A stretch of 64,000 bases of DNA from Chryseobacterium sp. E1 (GTDB lineage Bacteria > Bacteroidota > Bacteroidia > Flavobacteriales > Weeksellaceae). The stretch is taken from the NCBI GenBank assembly GCA_019203745.1, contig CP078104.1, positions 930,001 through 994,000 on the forward strand, in the 5' to 3' direction. The notes beneath the pieces are model-generated. The model did not search any database and was not told the DNA's origin. It was given only the letters and a program-made list of their open reading frames with translations. Positions 22,770 to 31,822 of this stretch are shown piece after piece. Each line of letters starts with the position of its first letter. The stretch's first letter is position 1. A program made the position numbers and the translations under genes.

Positions 22770-22826
22770 GTACCTCCGGTTGTAATCATTGTTGAAATAT
22801 TTCATTTCCCGTTTTGTATATACTGC

Positions 22827-23594
22827 TTATCCCCACCAGTACTGATTCAGATAGAAATATTCATTCTGATATTCTATCACAAAACAATTATCATAGAAGG
22901 TTTTATAGGAAAAAATACGGGTGATCTCGTAGATAAAAAGGAGTCAACCAAAGCAAAAAGAGTAGCTGAATAATTCTTGAAATTACTTCATTATCATAGG
23001 TGTCATTTAATGATTTTTCAATAAAAGCTTTCAAAAGCGTTTTGTACTCTGTAATATTAAGTTCTTCCAGGCTGTCATTGATTTTAAGTTCAATTTCCGA
23101 GACTGCTTTTCCTTTATAGAATTCAAAATATTCGAAATAATTTCCACCAATAAATTTCCTTTCCATATAAGGGTTTACGGCCATCAGAAAACCTTCAATA
23201 AGGTTCATCTTATAAGTTTCGTTCAGAACTCTGTCTCTATAAGAATCCGGAATTTCATAATTATATTTTTCAAAAAACCTTACAAGCTTCCCTGCTACCC
23301 AAAGAGACTGTGTGCTAAAGAATTGACCTGGCTGTAACGGTATTAATTCTATTAAAAGCCGATTGATATAGAATTCCTTTCCATAAGCAAGATCATTTCT
23401 TGGTATCATATCTGACATATCATGGTCAGTAACTTCCACTTGGTTTTCATTCACTGTTATCTCATTCAGGTTTTCATTAAAAGAGTATAGGTGTAATATC
23501 CCTGAAGAGTCATTTGCTTAATAACTACTTTATGCTCATCCTTAAAGAAATGTGAAAGGGCAGCCTGTTCTCTGTTTTTAAAACGTATTTTCAT
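22827..23594 (-). CDS. Hypothetical protein, two frameshifts
   Basis: Start ATG at 23592-23594 (MKIRFKNREQAALSHFFKDE). A shift near 23475 joins LQGYYTYTLFNENLNEITVN to the following frame, and a T overcall near 22937 moves the end to FYDNCFVIEYQNEYFYLNQY and TAA at 22827. The corrected protein has about 255 residues and is acidic and aromatic-rich, without a signal peptide or membrane segment. I do not recognise the family. It stands alone upstream of rpsO's terminator. Confidence 0.6.
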
Positions 23595-23742
23595 CTTATT
23601 ATTTTTAAAATGAGATTATGATTTCCATTTTTTGATACTGCAAAACAAAGATTAAAGTACGCAACCTTATTGCGTATAAATAAAATAATGAAAAAAATTT
23701 CGCTGGGAAAATAGCTGAGTCACTGATGTTTTGCAAACAAAA

Positions 23743-23770
23743 AAAGCAACCTCTTTCGAAGTTGCTTTTA
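23743..23770 (-). terminator. Terminator of rpsO
   Basis: AAAAGCAAC-ctctttcgaa-GTTGCTTTTA, ending in a T run on the minus strand. Confidence 0.8.
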
Positions 23771-23789
23771 TTTTGAAAATCTTTAAAGA

Positions 23790-24059
23790 TTATTTTCTTA
23801 AACCTAGTTCAGCAATAATTGCTCTATACCTTGCGATATCTTTGTTTTTAAGGTAATCTAATAAACTTTTTCTCTTACCTACCAATTTCACAAGAGATCT
23901 CTCTGTGTTGAAATCATGACGGTTAGCCTTTAAGTGCTGAGATAAGTGATTGATTCTGAAAGTGAAAAGAGCGATTTGTCCTTCAGCACTTCCTGTGTCC
24001 TGTGCAGATTTTCCGTGTTTTGCGAAAATTTCCTGCTTTTTGTCTGTTGTTAAGTACAT
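23790..24059 (-). CDS. rpsO: 30S ribosomal protein S15
   Basis: 89 residues, the normal length for S15. TGSAEGQIALFTFRINHLSQHL and KLVGKRKSLLDYL are the conserved RNA-binding helices. S15 binds the central domain of 16S rRNA. The gene has its own promoter and terminator; it is not next to pnp as in enterobacteria (3.5 kb away, same strand). Confidence 0.97.
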   Translation of the reverse strand: MYLTTDKKQEIFAKHGKSAQDTGSAEGQIALFTFRINHLSQHLKANRHDFNTERSLVKLVGKRKSLLDYLKNKDIARYRAIIAELGLRK

Positions 24060-24094
24060 TCCAATATTGTTTAATGATTATTATGTAACGGTTG

Positions 24095-24124
24095 CAAAAT
24101 TACGACTATTTTTTGATTCTGCAA
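24095..24124 (-). promoter_or_regulatory. Promoter of rpsO
   Basis: On the minus strand TTG and TAATTTTG are separated by 19 bases; TAATTTTG occupies 24095-24102. Good fit to the consensus. Confidence 0.75.
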
Positions 24125-24185
24125 ACATTATTGATTTCATAAATCAAAATTGATAGAAAAAAATGTTAAAAATTTCTTAATAAAT

Positions 24186-24218
24186 TTGATGTAATCCAAC
24201 GAAAAGGCAGTAATTTTG
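24186..24218 (+). promoter_or_regulatory. Promoter of the secreted hypothetical gene
   Basis: TTG (24186-24188) and TAATTTTG (24211-24218) with a 22-base spacer; the start codon is only 15 bases downstream, so the leader is very short. Confidence 0.6.
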
Positions 24219-24232
24219 CATTCGAATTACAA

Positions 24233-24780
24233 ATGAAAAAAATTATATTCTTTACAGCAGTGGTCACTTTTTTATTCATCGGTTTTACTTCGGTAAAAGC
24301 ACAGAAAAGTGCTGATGATAAAATAAAAAAGTTCTCTATTTCAATCCCGAGGTAGAGCCTGATATCGATGAGATTAAAGACCCTACAAATGCTGCTTTTT
24401 TCGATGCGGTTTCTGACAACTTCAGCGGGAGAAGAAACAAGATGCTCCGGGCAGAAGTACAGGTTCCCTTCGATAGTATAGATAAGCAGACCATTATGGA
24501 TTACTGCATCAACAACGATGCTGATTTTGCCATTGTTTCCAAAGTAAGATATTTCAAGGTAGGCCTTGGAAAATATGTATTCTCTAACCAGGTGGTGGTA
24601 AGCATGAAGCTTTTCGGGGCAGACGGAAATCTGGTGACAGAAACTGATCATGATACCTACAGGAAAAATATGCGCTTATTAGGTTCTACCGTAAACTCTG
24701 TAAAAATAGGGACAGACGGCGCTATCAAAGGTATTATCAAAAAGCTGAGAAAGCTCAAGCCTACAGAAGCTGAATTATAA
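24233..24780 (+). CDS. Secreted hypothetical protein, one frameshift
   Basis: ATG 24233 encodes a signal peptide (MKKIIFFTAVVTFLFIGFTS ending VKAQ). The A6 run at 24325-24330 is one base short; adding it joins DDKIKKVLYFNPEVEPDIDE to the long downstream frame. The mature part of about 160 residues contains MDYCINNDADFAIVSKVRYF and VVVSMKLFGADGNLVTETDH. This resembles periplasmic proteins of unknown function in flavobacteria. Divergent from rpsO. Confidence 0.65.
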
Positions 24781-24994
24781 GTATAAGATTTATACTTTTC
24801 AACACATGATTATTACAGACAATCCGGCAGTTGTCTTAAAATAGTTAGATTTCAGGAACTTTCAGCAAAAATTCATCATTCTTCATTAATAAGCTCCATC
24901 TGTTATTCATAGACGGTTTTCCGCATTATACACCTGATATTCAATCAGCTGATCTACTTTCATTACTTTAGTTTTACATTAAATCTAAATCATT

Positions 24995-25152
24995 ATGAAA
25001 AATTCAAATTTAAAAAAGCTGAGCAGAAACAGTCAGAAAGAAATTTCAGGAGGTGCCGGAGGTGGTATTAAAAATGCAACTACTCTTTTGAGTGTCCTGG
25101 AGGATCATGCTGCAGAAATGCCTGCGTTTATTACCCTTGCCCGGAACTATAA
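24995..25152 (+). CDS. Cys-rich leader peptide 1 (bacteriocin-like), one frameshift
   Basis: MKNSNLKKLSRNSQKEISGG is a Gly-Gly-type leader, as in the three genes downstream. In the raw frame the core has no cysteine and runs into a terminator stem. Adding one A to the run at 25070-25074 yields KKCNYSFECPGGSCCRNACV and YYPCPEL with TAA at 25150-25152, closely matching peptide 2. The corrected peptide has 52 residues and six cysteines in the spacing CX5CX5CCX3CX4C. It is likely exported and cleaved after the Gly pair, but no transporter is adjacent. Confidence 0.75.
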
Positions 25153-25174
25153 AAAATTTTCATCGAAACATAAG

Positions 25175-25208
25175 ACACTTGTTTAAAAATAAAACAAGTG
25201 TTTTTTAT
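25175..25208 (+). terminator. Terminator after peptide 1
   Basis: Perfect 10-bp stem ACACTTGTTT/AAACAAGTGT followed by T5. The uncorrected frame of peptide 1 would stop at 25186, inside this stem, which supports the frame correction. Confidence 0.85.
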
Positions 25209-25324
25209 TGACCAAAACAGACAAAATCATACAATCATCTGATTACCAAATAAATATTTTCACCAATTAATGAATAATATGAAAATATTTTATTAAATTA
25301 GTTTCAACTTTAAAACTAAATCTT

Positions 25325-25471
25325 ATGAAAAATTTAAAGAAGCTCAACAGAACAGCACAAAAAGCTATCGAAGGCAGCGGAATCATCAAAAGATGTACGG
25401 AACATTTTGAATGTCCCGGCGGGTCATGCTGCCGTAATACCTGTGTACTATATCCTTGTCCGCTGGAATAA
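25325..25471 (+). CDS. Cys-rich leader peptide 2 (bacteriocin-like)
   Basis: 48 residues: leader MKNLKKLNRTAQKAIEGSG, core IIKRCTEHFECPGGSCCRN then TCVLYPCPLE. Same cysteine pattern as peptide 1 (CX5CX5CCX3CX4C) and the near-identical block FECPGGSCCRN. The untranslated region shares an AAA(T)CTAAATC-TTATG motif with the other three genes. The leader lacks an exact GG (it has GSG), which would change the cleavage site or efficiency. Confidence 0.75.
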   Translation: MKNLKKLNRTAQKAIEGSGIIKRCTEHFECPGGSCCRNTCVLYPCPLE

Positions 25472-25526
25472 GAACAGCAGCAGAAATATATCATCTCAGT
25501 TTAACTCATTATAAAATCTAAACCTT

Positions 25527-25670
25527 ATGAAAAATCTAAAGAAACTCAGCAGAGAAAAAGCAAAGCAAATTAACGGCGGAGCTATCCAAAGATGCAGTGA
25601 AGACAGACCATGTTTTATCGGCTACTGTTGCAGAGGTGCCTGTATGGAATATGCCTGTATAGAAGATTAA
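25527..25670 (+). CDS. Cys-rich leader peptide 3 (bacteriocin-like)
   Basis: 47 residues: leader MKNLKKLSREKAKQINGG ends in a true Gly-Gly, core AIQRCSEDRPCFIGYCCRGA then CMEYACIED. Cysteine spacing is CX5CX4CCX3CX4C, one residue shorter in the second gap. Starts 55 bases after peptide 2 and shares its upstream motif (AAATCTAAACCTTATG). Confidence 0.75.
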   Translation: MKNLKKLSREKAKQINGGAIQRCSEDRPCFIGYCCRGACMEYACIED

Positions 25671-25701
25671 GTTCTTTTTACTTAAAACTAAACTGATCAT
25701 T

Positions 25702-25872
25702 ATGAAAAATTCAAATTTCAAAAAACTGAACAGAGCTGAACAGAAAGAGATCAGAGGCAGCGGACCGGTAAAAAAATGCAGTACCAGCGCCCAGTGTGAT
25801 CCCGGACAGTGCTGCCAGGGAGGGATGTGCGTCTACTCTCCTATTATAGACTGTGAACCTATTTTTGACTAA
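25702..25872 (+). CDS. Cys-rich leader peptide 4 (bacteriocin-like)
   Basis: 56 residues: leader MKNSNFKKLNRAEQKEIRGS, core GPVKKCSTSAQCDPGQCCQG then GMCVYSPIIDCEPIFD. Six cysteines, spacing CX5CX4CCX3CX7C, with a longer acidic tail. Follows peptide 3 by 31 bases. The gene ends 35 bases before a strong terminator, which closes the cluster. Confidence 0.75.
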   Translation: MKNSNFKKLNRAEQKEIRGSGPVKKCSTSAQCDPGQCCQGGMCVYSPIIDCEPIFD

Positions 25873-25907
25873 TATAGGCTATTATGATTTTTTAAAATTT
25901 AATTTTT

Positions 25908-25936
25908 GAACATCTGCTCCGGCAGATGTTCTTTTG
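25908..25936 (+). terminator. Terminator of the peptide cluster
   Basis: Perfect 10-bp stem GAACATCTGC/GCAGATGTTC with a 4-base loop, then TTTT. Confidence 0.85.
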
Positions 25937-25987
25937 TTCTTATACTGAGGGATTAAACTTTAATTAATCCTTAATTTTCCCAGTTTA

Positions 25988-26019
25988 TTGCTCAGTCTTA
26001 AAAATTTGAATTATTTTTG
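25988..26019 (+). promoter_or_regulatory. Promoter of mgtE
   Basis: TTG (25988-25990) and TATTTTTG (26012-26019), spacer 21. The box covers the apparent upstream start codon at 26017, so the real start must be downstream. Confidence 0.7.
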
Positions 26020-26040
26020 CATATCCAAAAATTTCACGTT

Positions 26041-27360
26041 TTGAATTCTAGAGACGAACTTATCTTCAATCCTGCCGATATTGCCGAAACTCTCAGCAAC
26101 CTTCCTGCTGATGAGAGGTTACTGGCATTCCTGAAGGTTCCGAAAGAATACAAAGCCGAAGTTTTTTCACACCTTGATCCTGACTTCCAGGAAGATACCA
26201 TCAGAAGTATCGGGAGTGATGAAGTTTCTGAAATCCTGAATGCAATGACTCCGGATGACAGGACCGCTCTTTTGAGGACTTCCCGGATGAACTTATCAAA
26301 TACTCAATCAATCATCTTAATCCACAGGAAAGAAGAATTGCATTGAAACTATTGGGTTACAACTCTGATTCTATTGCCCGTCTGATGACTCCTATTATAT
26401 CCAGATCCGTAAGGAATGGAGCGTAAAGCGATGTCTTCAGCAGATTAAAAAGTGGGAAAAAGGGTGGAAACCATGAACTATCTGTATGTAGTAGATGAAA
26501 GAAACCGCCTGATTGATGACCTTGCCATTGGTACACTCTTACTGGAAGAGGAAGATACTTTGGTTTCTGACATTACAGATAATCACTTTGTAGCAATTAC
26601 CACCACCACTTCAAAAGAGGATGCGGTAACGTATTTTGAAAAATATGACCGTGGTGCTCTTCCCATCATCACAGAAGCCGGAGTCCTGGTTGGCATTGTG
26701 ACCATTGATGACATCCTTGACCAGATTGAACAACAGAATACAGAGGATATTCAGAAATTCGGGGATTGGAAGCCCTGGATCTTCCCTACACTCAAACTTC
26801 CTGGACAGAAATGATTAAAAAAAAAGGGCAACCTGGCTGATCATTCTATTTGTCTCAGAAATGCTGACCGCTTCAGCAATGGGATATTTCGATAAAGAAA
26901 TTGAAAAAGCTGTTGTTCTGGCCCTGTTTGTTCCTTTAATCATCTCCAGTGGAGGAAATTCCGGTTCACAGGCTGCCACACTGATCATCCGTGCAATGGC
27001 CTTGCAGGAAATCGGACTGAAAGACTGGTGGTATGTGATGAAAAAGAGATCATCTCAGGAATATGCCTTGGGGTTATCCTGGGAATTATCGGGTTTGTAA
27101 GAATCATGCTATGGCAGCAGGTAGGTCTCTTCAATTACGGCCAATATTGGGTTTATGTAGGATTGAGTGTCTCCGTTTCTCTTATTGCCATTGTATTATG
27201 GGGAACGTTATCAGGTTCTATGATCCCGTTTGTTTTAAAGAAATTAAAGCTTGACCCTGCCACATCTTCTGCTCCTTTTGTAGCCACATTGGTGGACGTT
27301 ACGGGGCTCATCATCTATTTTACGGTAGCCGGACTTTTCTTAACCGGAAAACTTTTGTAA
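26041..27360 (+). CDS. mgtE: Magnesium transporter MgtE, several frameshifts
   Basis: MgtE is a Mg2+ channel with an N domain, two CBS domains and five membrane helices. Seen here: [20 protein letters not shown] (N domain), [18 protein letters not shown] and [19 protein letters not shown] (CBS), and [20 protein letters not shown] plus [20 protein letters not shown] (pore). Shifts lie near 26265-26275, 26330-26350, 26445, 26770, 26825 and 27045. The promoter rules out a start at 26017; I chose TTG 26041 because no ATG lies between, but the start is uncertain. About 440 residues, normal for the family. Confidence 0.92.
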
Positions 27361-27386
27361 TTTTAGGCATCATCTAAAATGCCAAT

Positions 27387-28123
27387 ATGAAAATCGTTTC
27401 ACTTGTACCCTCTATCACTGAGGCTTTATTCGATCTGGGACTGACTGAAAATGAAGTGGTCGGCCGGACAAAATTCTGTATTCATCCTCAGGATAAAATA
27501 AAGAACGTAGCAATAATCGGTGGCACAAAAACATTAATATTGATAAGATCAAAGCCCTCCAGCCGGACCTTATCCTTGCCAACAAAGAGGAAAATGTAAA
27601 AGATCAGGTAGAAGCATTAATGACTGATTGTAAAGTAATGGTAACCCATGTTGAAACAGTTGAAGACAATTACTACCTTCTTAAAAACCTTGGAAAACTT
27701 TTTGGCAAAGAAGAACGGGCGCAGGCTTTTAATCTTAAAATCTATGATATTCTCAATCAGACCAAACTTGATACACCGGTAAAGGCAGCTTATCTGATCT
27801 GGAAAAATCCTTATATGACGATTGGTAGAGATACTTTTATTCACAGAATTCTATCGGAAATCGGCTTTGAAAATGTTTTTAAAGATAAAACCCGTTATCC
27901 TCAGATCGAAACTGAAGATCTGGCAGAGGCTGATGTCATCATGCTTTCGTCCGAACCTTTTCCGTTTAAGGAAAAACATATTGAGGAACTGAAAGTATTT
28001 TACCCTGATAAAAAGATAATGATCGTTGATGGTGAGGCTTTTTCCTGGTATGGAACACATATTGCGAAATGTGAGAGCTACTTTAAAGAGCTTATTTCTG
28101 AGATTCATTCAGTGCAACTTTGA
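27387..28123 (+). CDS. BtuF-like helical-backbone metal receptor, one frameshift
   Basis: A type III (BtuF/FhuD-like) substrate-binding fold: MKIVSLVPSITEALFDLGL, VVGRTKFCIHPQDKIKNVAI, KALQPDLILANKEEN and AYLIWKNPYMTIGRDTFIHR. One A missing from 27527-27531 breaks the frame at GGTKNINIDKIKAL. About 245 residues. There is no signal peptide or lipobox, although classical family members are periplasmic; either the protein is cytoplasmic or a signal was lost. Proteins of this kind are often linked to corrinoid or metal handling. It starts 26 bases after mgtE. Confidence 0.78.
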
Positions 28124-28129
28124 TTGTTT

Positions 28130-28218
28130 AACCACAAAAGGCACAAAAGCTTTAACACTTAAGTGTTTTTAAGGCCTACTAACTGTTTGGGAAGTACACA
28201 TAAGTTTTGAAACTCAAA
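28130..28218. repeat. AACCACAAAAGGCACAAAAG repeat, copy 1
   Basis: AACCACAAAAGGCACAAAAG (28130-28149) followed at fixed distance by CTGTTT-N3-AAGTACA-N2-TAAGTTTT (28183-28208). The same blocks, 54 instead of 53 bases apart, occur at 45473-45552. A perfect palindrome AACACTTAAGTGTT lies between (28154-28167). Confidence 0.6.
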
Positions 28219-28328
28219 ACTCAACACCGACACTTCACCAATCTGATAGAAAATATCTTTAATGAAAATTGCTTATTGTCTTATTCTGCAATTTTTGGTA
28301 CATTGTTCTACATTAATATTTAAAATAA

Positions 28329-28795
28329 ATGTCTGGTACTGTACTATTATCTGAAGGAGAAGAATTTGAGCAAGTTATACAGGAGGTTTCGAAATACATC
28401 CGTCTTTATGTGATGCCATTTGGAAAGGATGAACGAACCTTTACACGCATCGACAAACGTGAAAACATGTATGGAGGAACGGAACCGTGCATATGATACA
28501 GATGTTTGGCCAGAAGGAGCTGGCTAATAACCGACTGGCAGCTTATATGGTTTTATTAAACAAAGGCGATGAATCCGGGTTTCACACTCATCATGAAAGG
28601 AATGAAGAAGAGCTGTATGTGGTGGTACATGGAACCGGAGAATATCGTGAAAGAACCGGAACAGAAGGGCCTATCCGTACAAAAACACTTCAGAAAGGAG
28701 ATATTACAGCGATTAGCTCCATAGGTTATCATTCTATTGAAAATACAGGTGATGAGCCTTTAATCATGTTTGTTATCACAACCAACAACCCATAA
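28329..28795 (+). CDS. Cupin domain protein, one frameshift
   Basis: The start is ATG 28329 (MSGTVLLSEGEEFEQVIQEV). A shift near 28480 joins RENMYGGNGTVHMIQMFGQ. The cupin barrel motif is clear: HTHHERNEEELYVVVHGTGE with the metal-type His and Glu ligands, and GDITAISSIGYHSIENTGDE as the second motif. About 155 residues. Cytoplasmic. Substrate unknown. A shared terminator separates it from the GAF gene. Confidence 0.8.
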
Positions 28796-28800
28796 AAATA

Positions 28801-28829
28801 AAAACTCCGGATCTGATGACCGGAGTTTT
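28801..28829. terminator. Bidirectional terminator, cupin/GAF genes
   Basis: AAAACTCCGG-atctgatga-CCGGAGTTTT between convergent genes. Confidence 0.85.
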
Positions 28830-28850
28830 ATATATTCTTATTGAATCTGA

Positions 28851-29300
28851 TTACAAAATCTTGGATACCTCATTACAAAGCCATTCCAGCAATTCACGGT
28901 CTTCATCGGTGAAAGGATCTACGGTATGAGAATCGATATCAATCTGCCCAATATTTTTCCCGTCTTTGAAAATAGGAACTACAATTTCTGCTTTGGTATC
29001 TATTGAACAGCTCAGGTAATTGCTTTCTTCGTTTACATCAGGAACTACAAATGTTTCGTTGGAAACGGCAACCTGACCGCAAATTCCTTTTCCATAAGGA
29101 ATAATGGTATGGTCTGTAGGAGCACCCACATAAGGCCCAAGAATCAATTCATCCTTATCTCCGTTTTTGAAGTAAAACCCTATCCAGTTGAAATAAGAAA
29201 TCTCCTGATCCAGCAGATGGCAAACTTTTTCAAGTTTTTCTTCCGTATTATGCTTAGGACTTTCAAGAATTGAGGAAAGTCTTTTCTTTAATTCTGACAT
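28851..29300 (-). CDS. GAF domain protein, free-methionine-R-sulfoxide reductase-like
   Basis: 149 residues. The layout follows fRMsr enzymes, which reduce free methionine (R)-sulfoxide: YGKGICGQVA, VVPDVNEESNYLSCSIDTKA with EIVVPIF, and IGQIDIDSHTVDPFTDEDRE. Two of the three family cysteines (GICG and LSCS) are present; the first, found before the GxGxCG loop in E. coli, is replaced (TDHTIIPYGKG). The two remaining include the catalytic and resolving positions, so activity is plausible. Downstream, and on the same strand as, the conserved gene that ends at 29314. Confidence 0.78.
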   Translation of the reverse strand: MSELKKRLSSILESPKHNTEEKLEKVCHLLDQEISYFNWIGFYFKNGDKDELILGPYVGAPTDHTIIPYGKGICGQVAVSNETFVVPDVNEESNYLSCSIDTKAEIVVPIFKDGKNIGQIDIDSHTVDPFTDEDRELLEWLCNEVSKIL

Positions 29301-29313
29301 TGTATATATTGTT

Positions 29314-30739
29314 TTAAGAGAATTGTTTTAAGGATAGTTCTTCTTTATAACCGAACATTCCACGCTCTTTGATCATTTCTGCTACACCTTCCGGAACCTG
29401 TGTTTCCCAACCTTTGGTACAACATGCGATTTTTCTTAATATTTCTCTTGAATAAATTTCTAAAAAATCCGGGTTATAGTTGGTAATATCTACAATACGG
29501 TTGTTACGTTTGAAATATTTATATAACTCTTTAAGGTTCTCCTCTACTTTAAGGTTTGAAGAATCCAGTAACTGGTGGGTTTCAGGATCTTTATAAGGAT
29601 ACAGGTATACTCTCATTCCGTTTCTGAAGAACTTCCCGAATGCTTCAAGAATTCCTCCTGAAAGATTTTTATAGTATTTCTCATCAAATACCATCAACAG
29701 GTTATTTACTCCCATCGCTACCCCGATATCTCCGCTTGTATAAGAGGCAAAGTAATCGATCAATCTGTAATATTCTGAGAAATTCGAAATAATAACGGTA
29801 TAGCCCAGTTTTCCAAGGATATCTACTCTATCCAGGAAATCCCTTTCATCAATATCTCCGTCTGCTCTCAGGTTGGAAATGGTAATTTCGATAAGGACTT
29901 CCGTTTCTTCATGGGTACAGATGGCATCTTTGAAAAACATATCCATGCCATTTTTAAGCATATCAATGTTTACTTTTGTTACCGGTCTGAAACTTCCTCT
30001 CACCGCAAAAATATTTTTCTTGTACAGCACATCTGCCGGAAGCATATTATTCCCCTGGGAATTAAAAATTACCGCATCAGTCATCCCATTCTTTACCAAT
30101 TGAAGGGACATCAGCCTGTTATCAACATAGGAAAAGGCAGGTCCGCTGAAATCGATCATATCAATTTCCAGGTTGTCTTTCGCAATATCGTCGTATAGGG
30201 ATTCTACTAAAGTTCTTGGATTATCAAAGTAGTTAAAAGCACCGAAAATAAGGTTTACCCCGAGGTTTCCTAAAGTTTCCTGCTGAAGAGTAGCATCATT
30301 CTCCTTGAATTTTACGTGAATGACAATCTCATTGTAATCTTCATTTTCTTTTGTCTGAAAACGGATTCCTACCCAGCCGTGACCTCTAACTGTTTTATCA
30401 AAATTGATCGTCGTTACGGTATTGGCATAAGAGAAAAATTTGCGGTCAGGATTATTATCCCTGGAAATTCTTTCTTCGATCAAAGCGACTTCATAACGGA
30501 GCATTTTTCGAAGCCTGTTCTGGGTAACGTACCTGTTTTTACTTCTTTTCCGTAGATGGCATCACTAAAATCTTTATCGTAAGCAGACATCGCCTTAGCG
30601 ATCGTACCGGAAGCTCCCCAGCTCTAAAAAAGTGACGAACAGTCTCCTGCCCTGCTCCAATTTCTGCGAAAGTACCATAAATAGTAGGATCTAGATTAAT
30701 TGTTAATGCTTTTTGTTTGGGAGTTAGTTTCTGATACAT
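29314..30739 (-). CDS. Conserved Bacteroidota protein of unknown function, frameshifts near the N-terminus
   Basis: The start ATG is at 30737-30739 (MYQKLTPKQKALTINLDPTI); the apparent start 10 codons upstream overlaps a -7 box. At least two shifts between 30500 and 30640 are needed to read GASGTIAKAMSAYDKDFSDA and IYGKEV into NRLRKMLRYEVALIEERI. The long C-terminal part is intact (LQQETLGNLGVNLIFGAFNY, NSQGNNMLPADVLYKKNIFA). About 475 residues, no signal peptide. Relatives in Bacteroidota have at times been named nicotinate-nucleotide adenylyltransferase, but I see no HxGH nucleotidyltransferase motif, so I leave the function open. Confidence 0.75.
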
Positions 30740-30767
30740 TAGGACATGAAATTTTTGTAAATTTACC

Positions 30768-30775
30768 AAAATTAA
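30768..30775 (-). promoter_or_regulatory. -7 box of the 30739 gene
   Basis: TAATTTTG on the minus strand, 29 bases before the start codon. No TTG at the expected -33 distance. Confidence 0.55.
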
Positions 30776-30792
30776 ACCAACCTCAAAACAAA

Positions 30793-31560
30793 ATGAAGTT
30801 GAAATTTTTAGGAACCGGTACTTCCCAAGGTGTGCCCGTTATAGGCTGTACATGTGAAGTGTGTACTTCCGAAAATCCCAAAGACAAACGTTTACGTTCT
30901 TCCGTGATGGTTACTACGGAAGAAAATAAAAAAATACTCATCGACTGCGGCCCGGATTTCAGGCAGCAAATGCTTAGTAACCATGAACATACCGTAGACA
31001 TTACGCTCATCACTCACGAACACAATGACCACGTAATCGGCCTTGATGATATGCGCCCACTGATCTTTAAAAGCGGAAAAGATGTCCCTCTTTACTGTTA
31101 TTCAAGAGTAGCGCATGAAATAAAAAACAGGTTTCCTTATGCTTTTGCAGATGTACGATATCCTGGTGCACCTGCTTTTGAGCTTCATGAGATTGAAAAT
31201 AAACCTTTCCATATTATGGATACGGAAATAACACCTGTAGAAGTGATTCACTATAAGATTACCGTTTTTGGATACAAGTTTAAAAACCTGGCTTACATTA
31301 CGGATGCCGGCTTTATTTCTGACACGGAAAAGGAAAAACTAAAGAATTTAGATGTTTTAATTTTAAACTGTATCAGAAAATTTGATCCTCACCCGGCCCA
31401 TTTTATTCTTCCGGACGTCATCAAACTGTTTGAAGAGCTAAAACCTAAAAAATTATTTCTGACTCACATCAGTCATCATTTAGGTGTGCATGATATTGAA
31501 GATAAACAACTTCCACCCGGAATGCACCTTGCCTACGATGGTTTGGAAATTATTTTTTAA
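30793..31560 (+). CDS. MBL-fold metallo-hydrolase, PhnP-like
   Basis: 255 residues, intact from ATG 30793 (MKLKFLGTGTSQGVPVIGCT). The metal site THEHNDHVIGLDD (HxHxDH) lies near residues 75-87; KILIDCGPDFRQQML and LFLTHISHHLG complete the family pattern. Two Cys (GCTCEVC) near residue 20 resemble the structural zinc site of PhnP-type phosphodiesterases. The frame extends further upstream but this ATG, just after the divergent promoter, is best supported. Likely a cyclic phosphodiesterase; the substrate is not known. Confidence 0.85.
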   Translation: MKLKFLGTGTSQGVPVIGCTCEVCTSENPKDKRLRSSVMVTTEENKKILIDCGPDFRQQMLSNHEHTVDITLITHEHNDHVIGLDDMRPLIFKSGKDVPLYCYSRVAHEIKNRFPYAFADVRYPGAPAFELHEIENKPFHIMDTEITPVEVIHYKITVFGYKFKNLAYITDAGFISDTEKEKLKNLDVLILNCIRKFDPHPAHFILPDVIKLFEELKPKKLFLTHISHHLGVHDIEDKQLPPGMHLAYDGLEIIF

Positions 31561-31580
31561 AAAAATGTTTTAAAAAGCTT

Positions 31581-31608
31581 TTGAACATTGAAAAAGTTCC
31601 TATATTTG
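31581..31608 (+). promoter_or_regulatory. Promoter of tRNA-Leu
   Basis: TTG (31581-31583) and TATATTTG (31601-31608) with a 17-base spacer. Confidence 0.7.
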
Positions 31609-31651
31609 CACACCAATTTGAAACAAACATCACGTTTGGAATCAACATCAA

Positions 31652-31731
31652 GCCCAGGTGGCGGAATTGGTAGACGCGCTGGTCTCAAACACCAGTTCTT
31701 AGGAGTACCGGTTCGATCCCGGTCCTGGGTA
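31652..31731 (+). tRNA. tRNA-Leu (CAA)
   Basis: 80 bases. Acceptor GCCCAGG pairs with CCTGGGT, the anticodon stem CTGGT/ACCAG encloses loop CTCAAAC giving anticodon CAA, the variable arm is long as in class II tRNAs, and the T arm is ACCGG-TTCGATC-CCGGT. The discriminator is A; CCA is not encoded. Confidence 0.96.
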
Positions 31732-31733
31732 CA

Positions 31734-31770
31734 AAAAACCTCTGAAATCGATTGATTCTCAGAGGTTTTT
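31734..31770 (+). terminator. Terminator of tRNA-Leu
   Basis: AAAACCTCTGA...TCAGAGGTTTTT with a 13-base loop. Confidence 0.8.
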
Positions 31771-31822
31771 GATTTTAATACTATCTAATAATCAGTTAAG
31801 CTATTTTTATATTTCCCATATT

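Noticed and set aside
25153..25186. Cys-free C-terminus of peptide 1
   Set aside because: The frame runs into a terminator stem; the alternative frame gives the six-Cys core shared with peptides 2-4 and a stop before the terminator.
26017..26040. mgtE start at 26017
   Set aside because: The codon is part of a TATTTTTG promoter box, so it would not be in the transcript.
29314..30739. Nicotinate-nucleotide adenylyltransferase
   Set aside because: No HxGH or ISSTxxR nucleotidyltransferase motifs are present in the corrected protein; the name would be unsupported.
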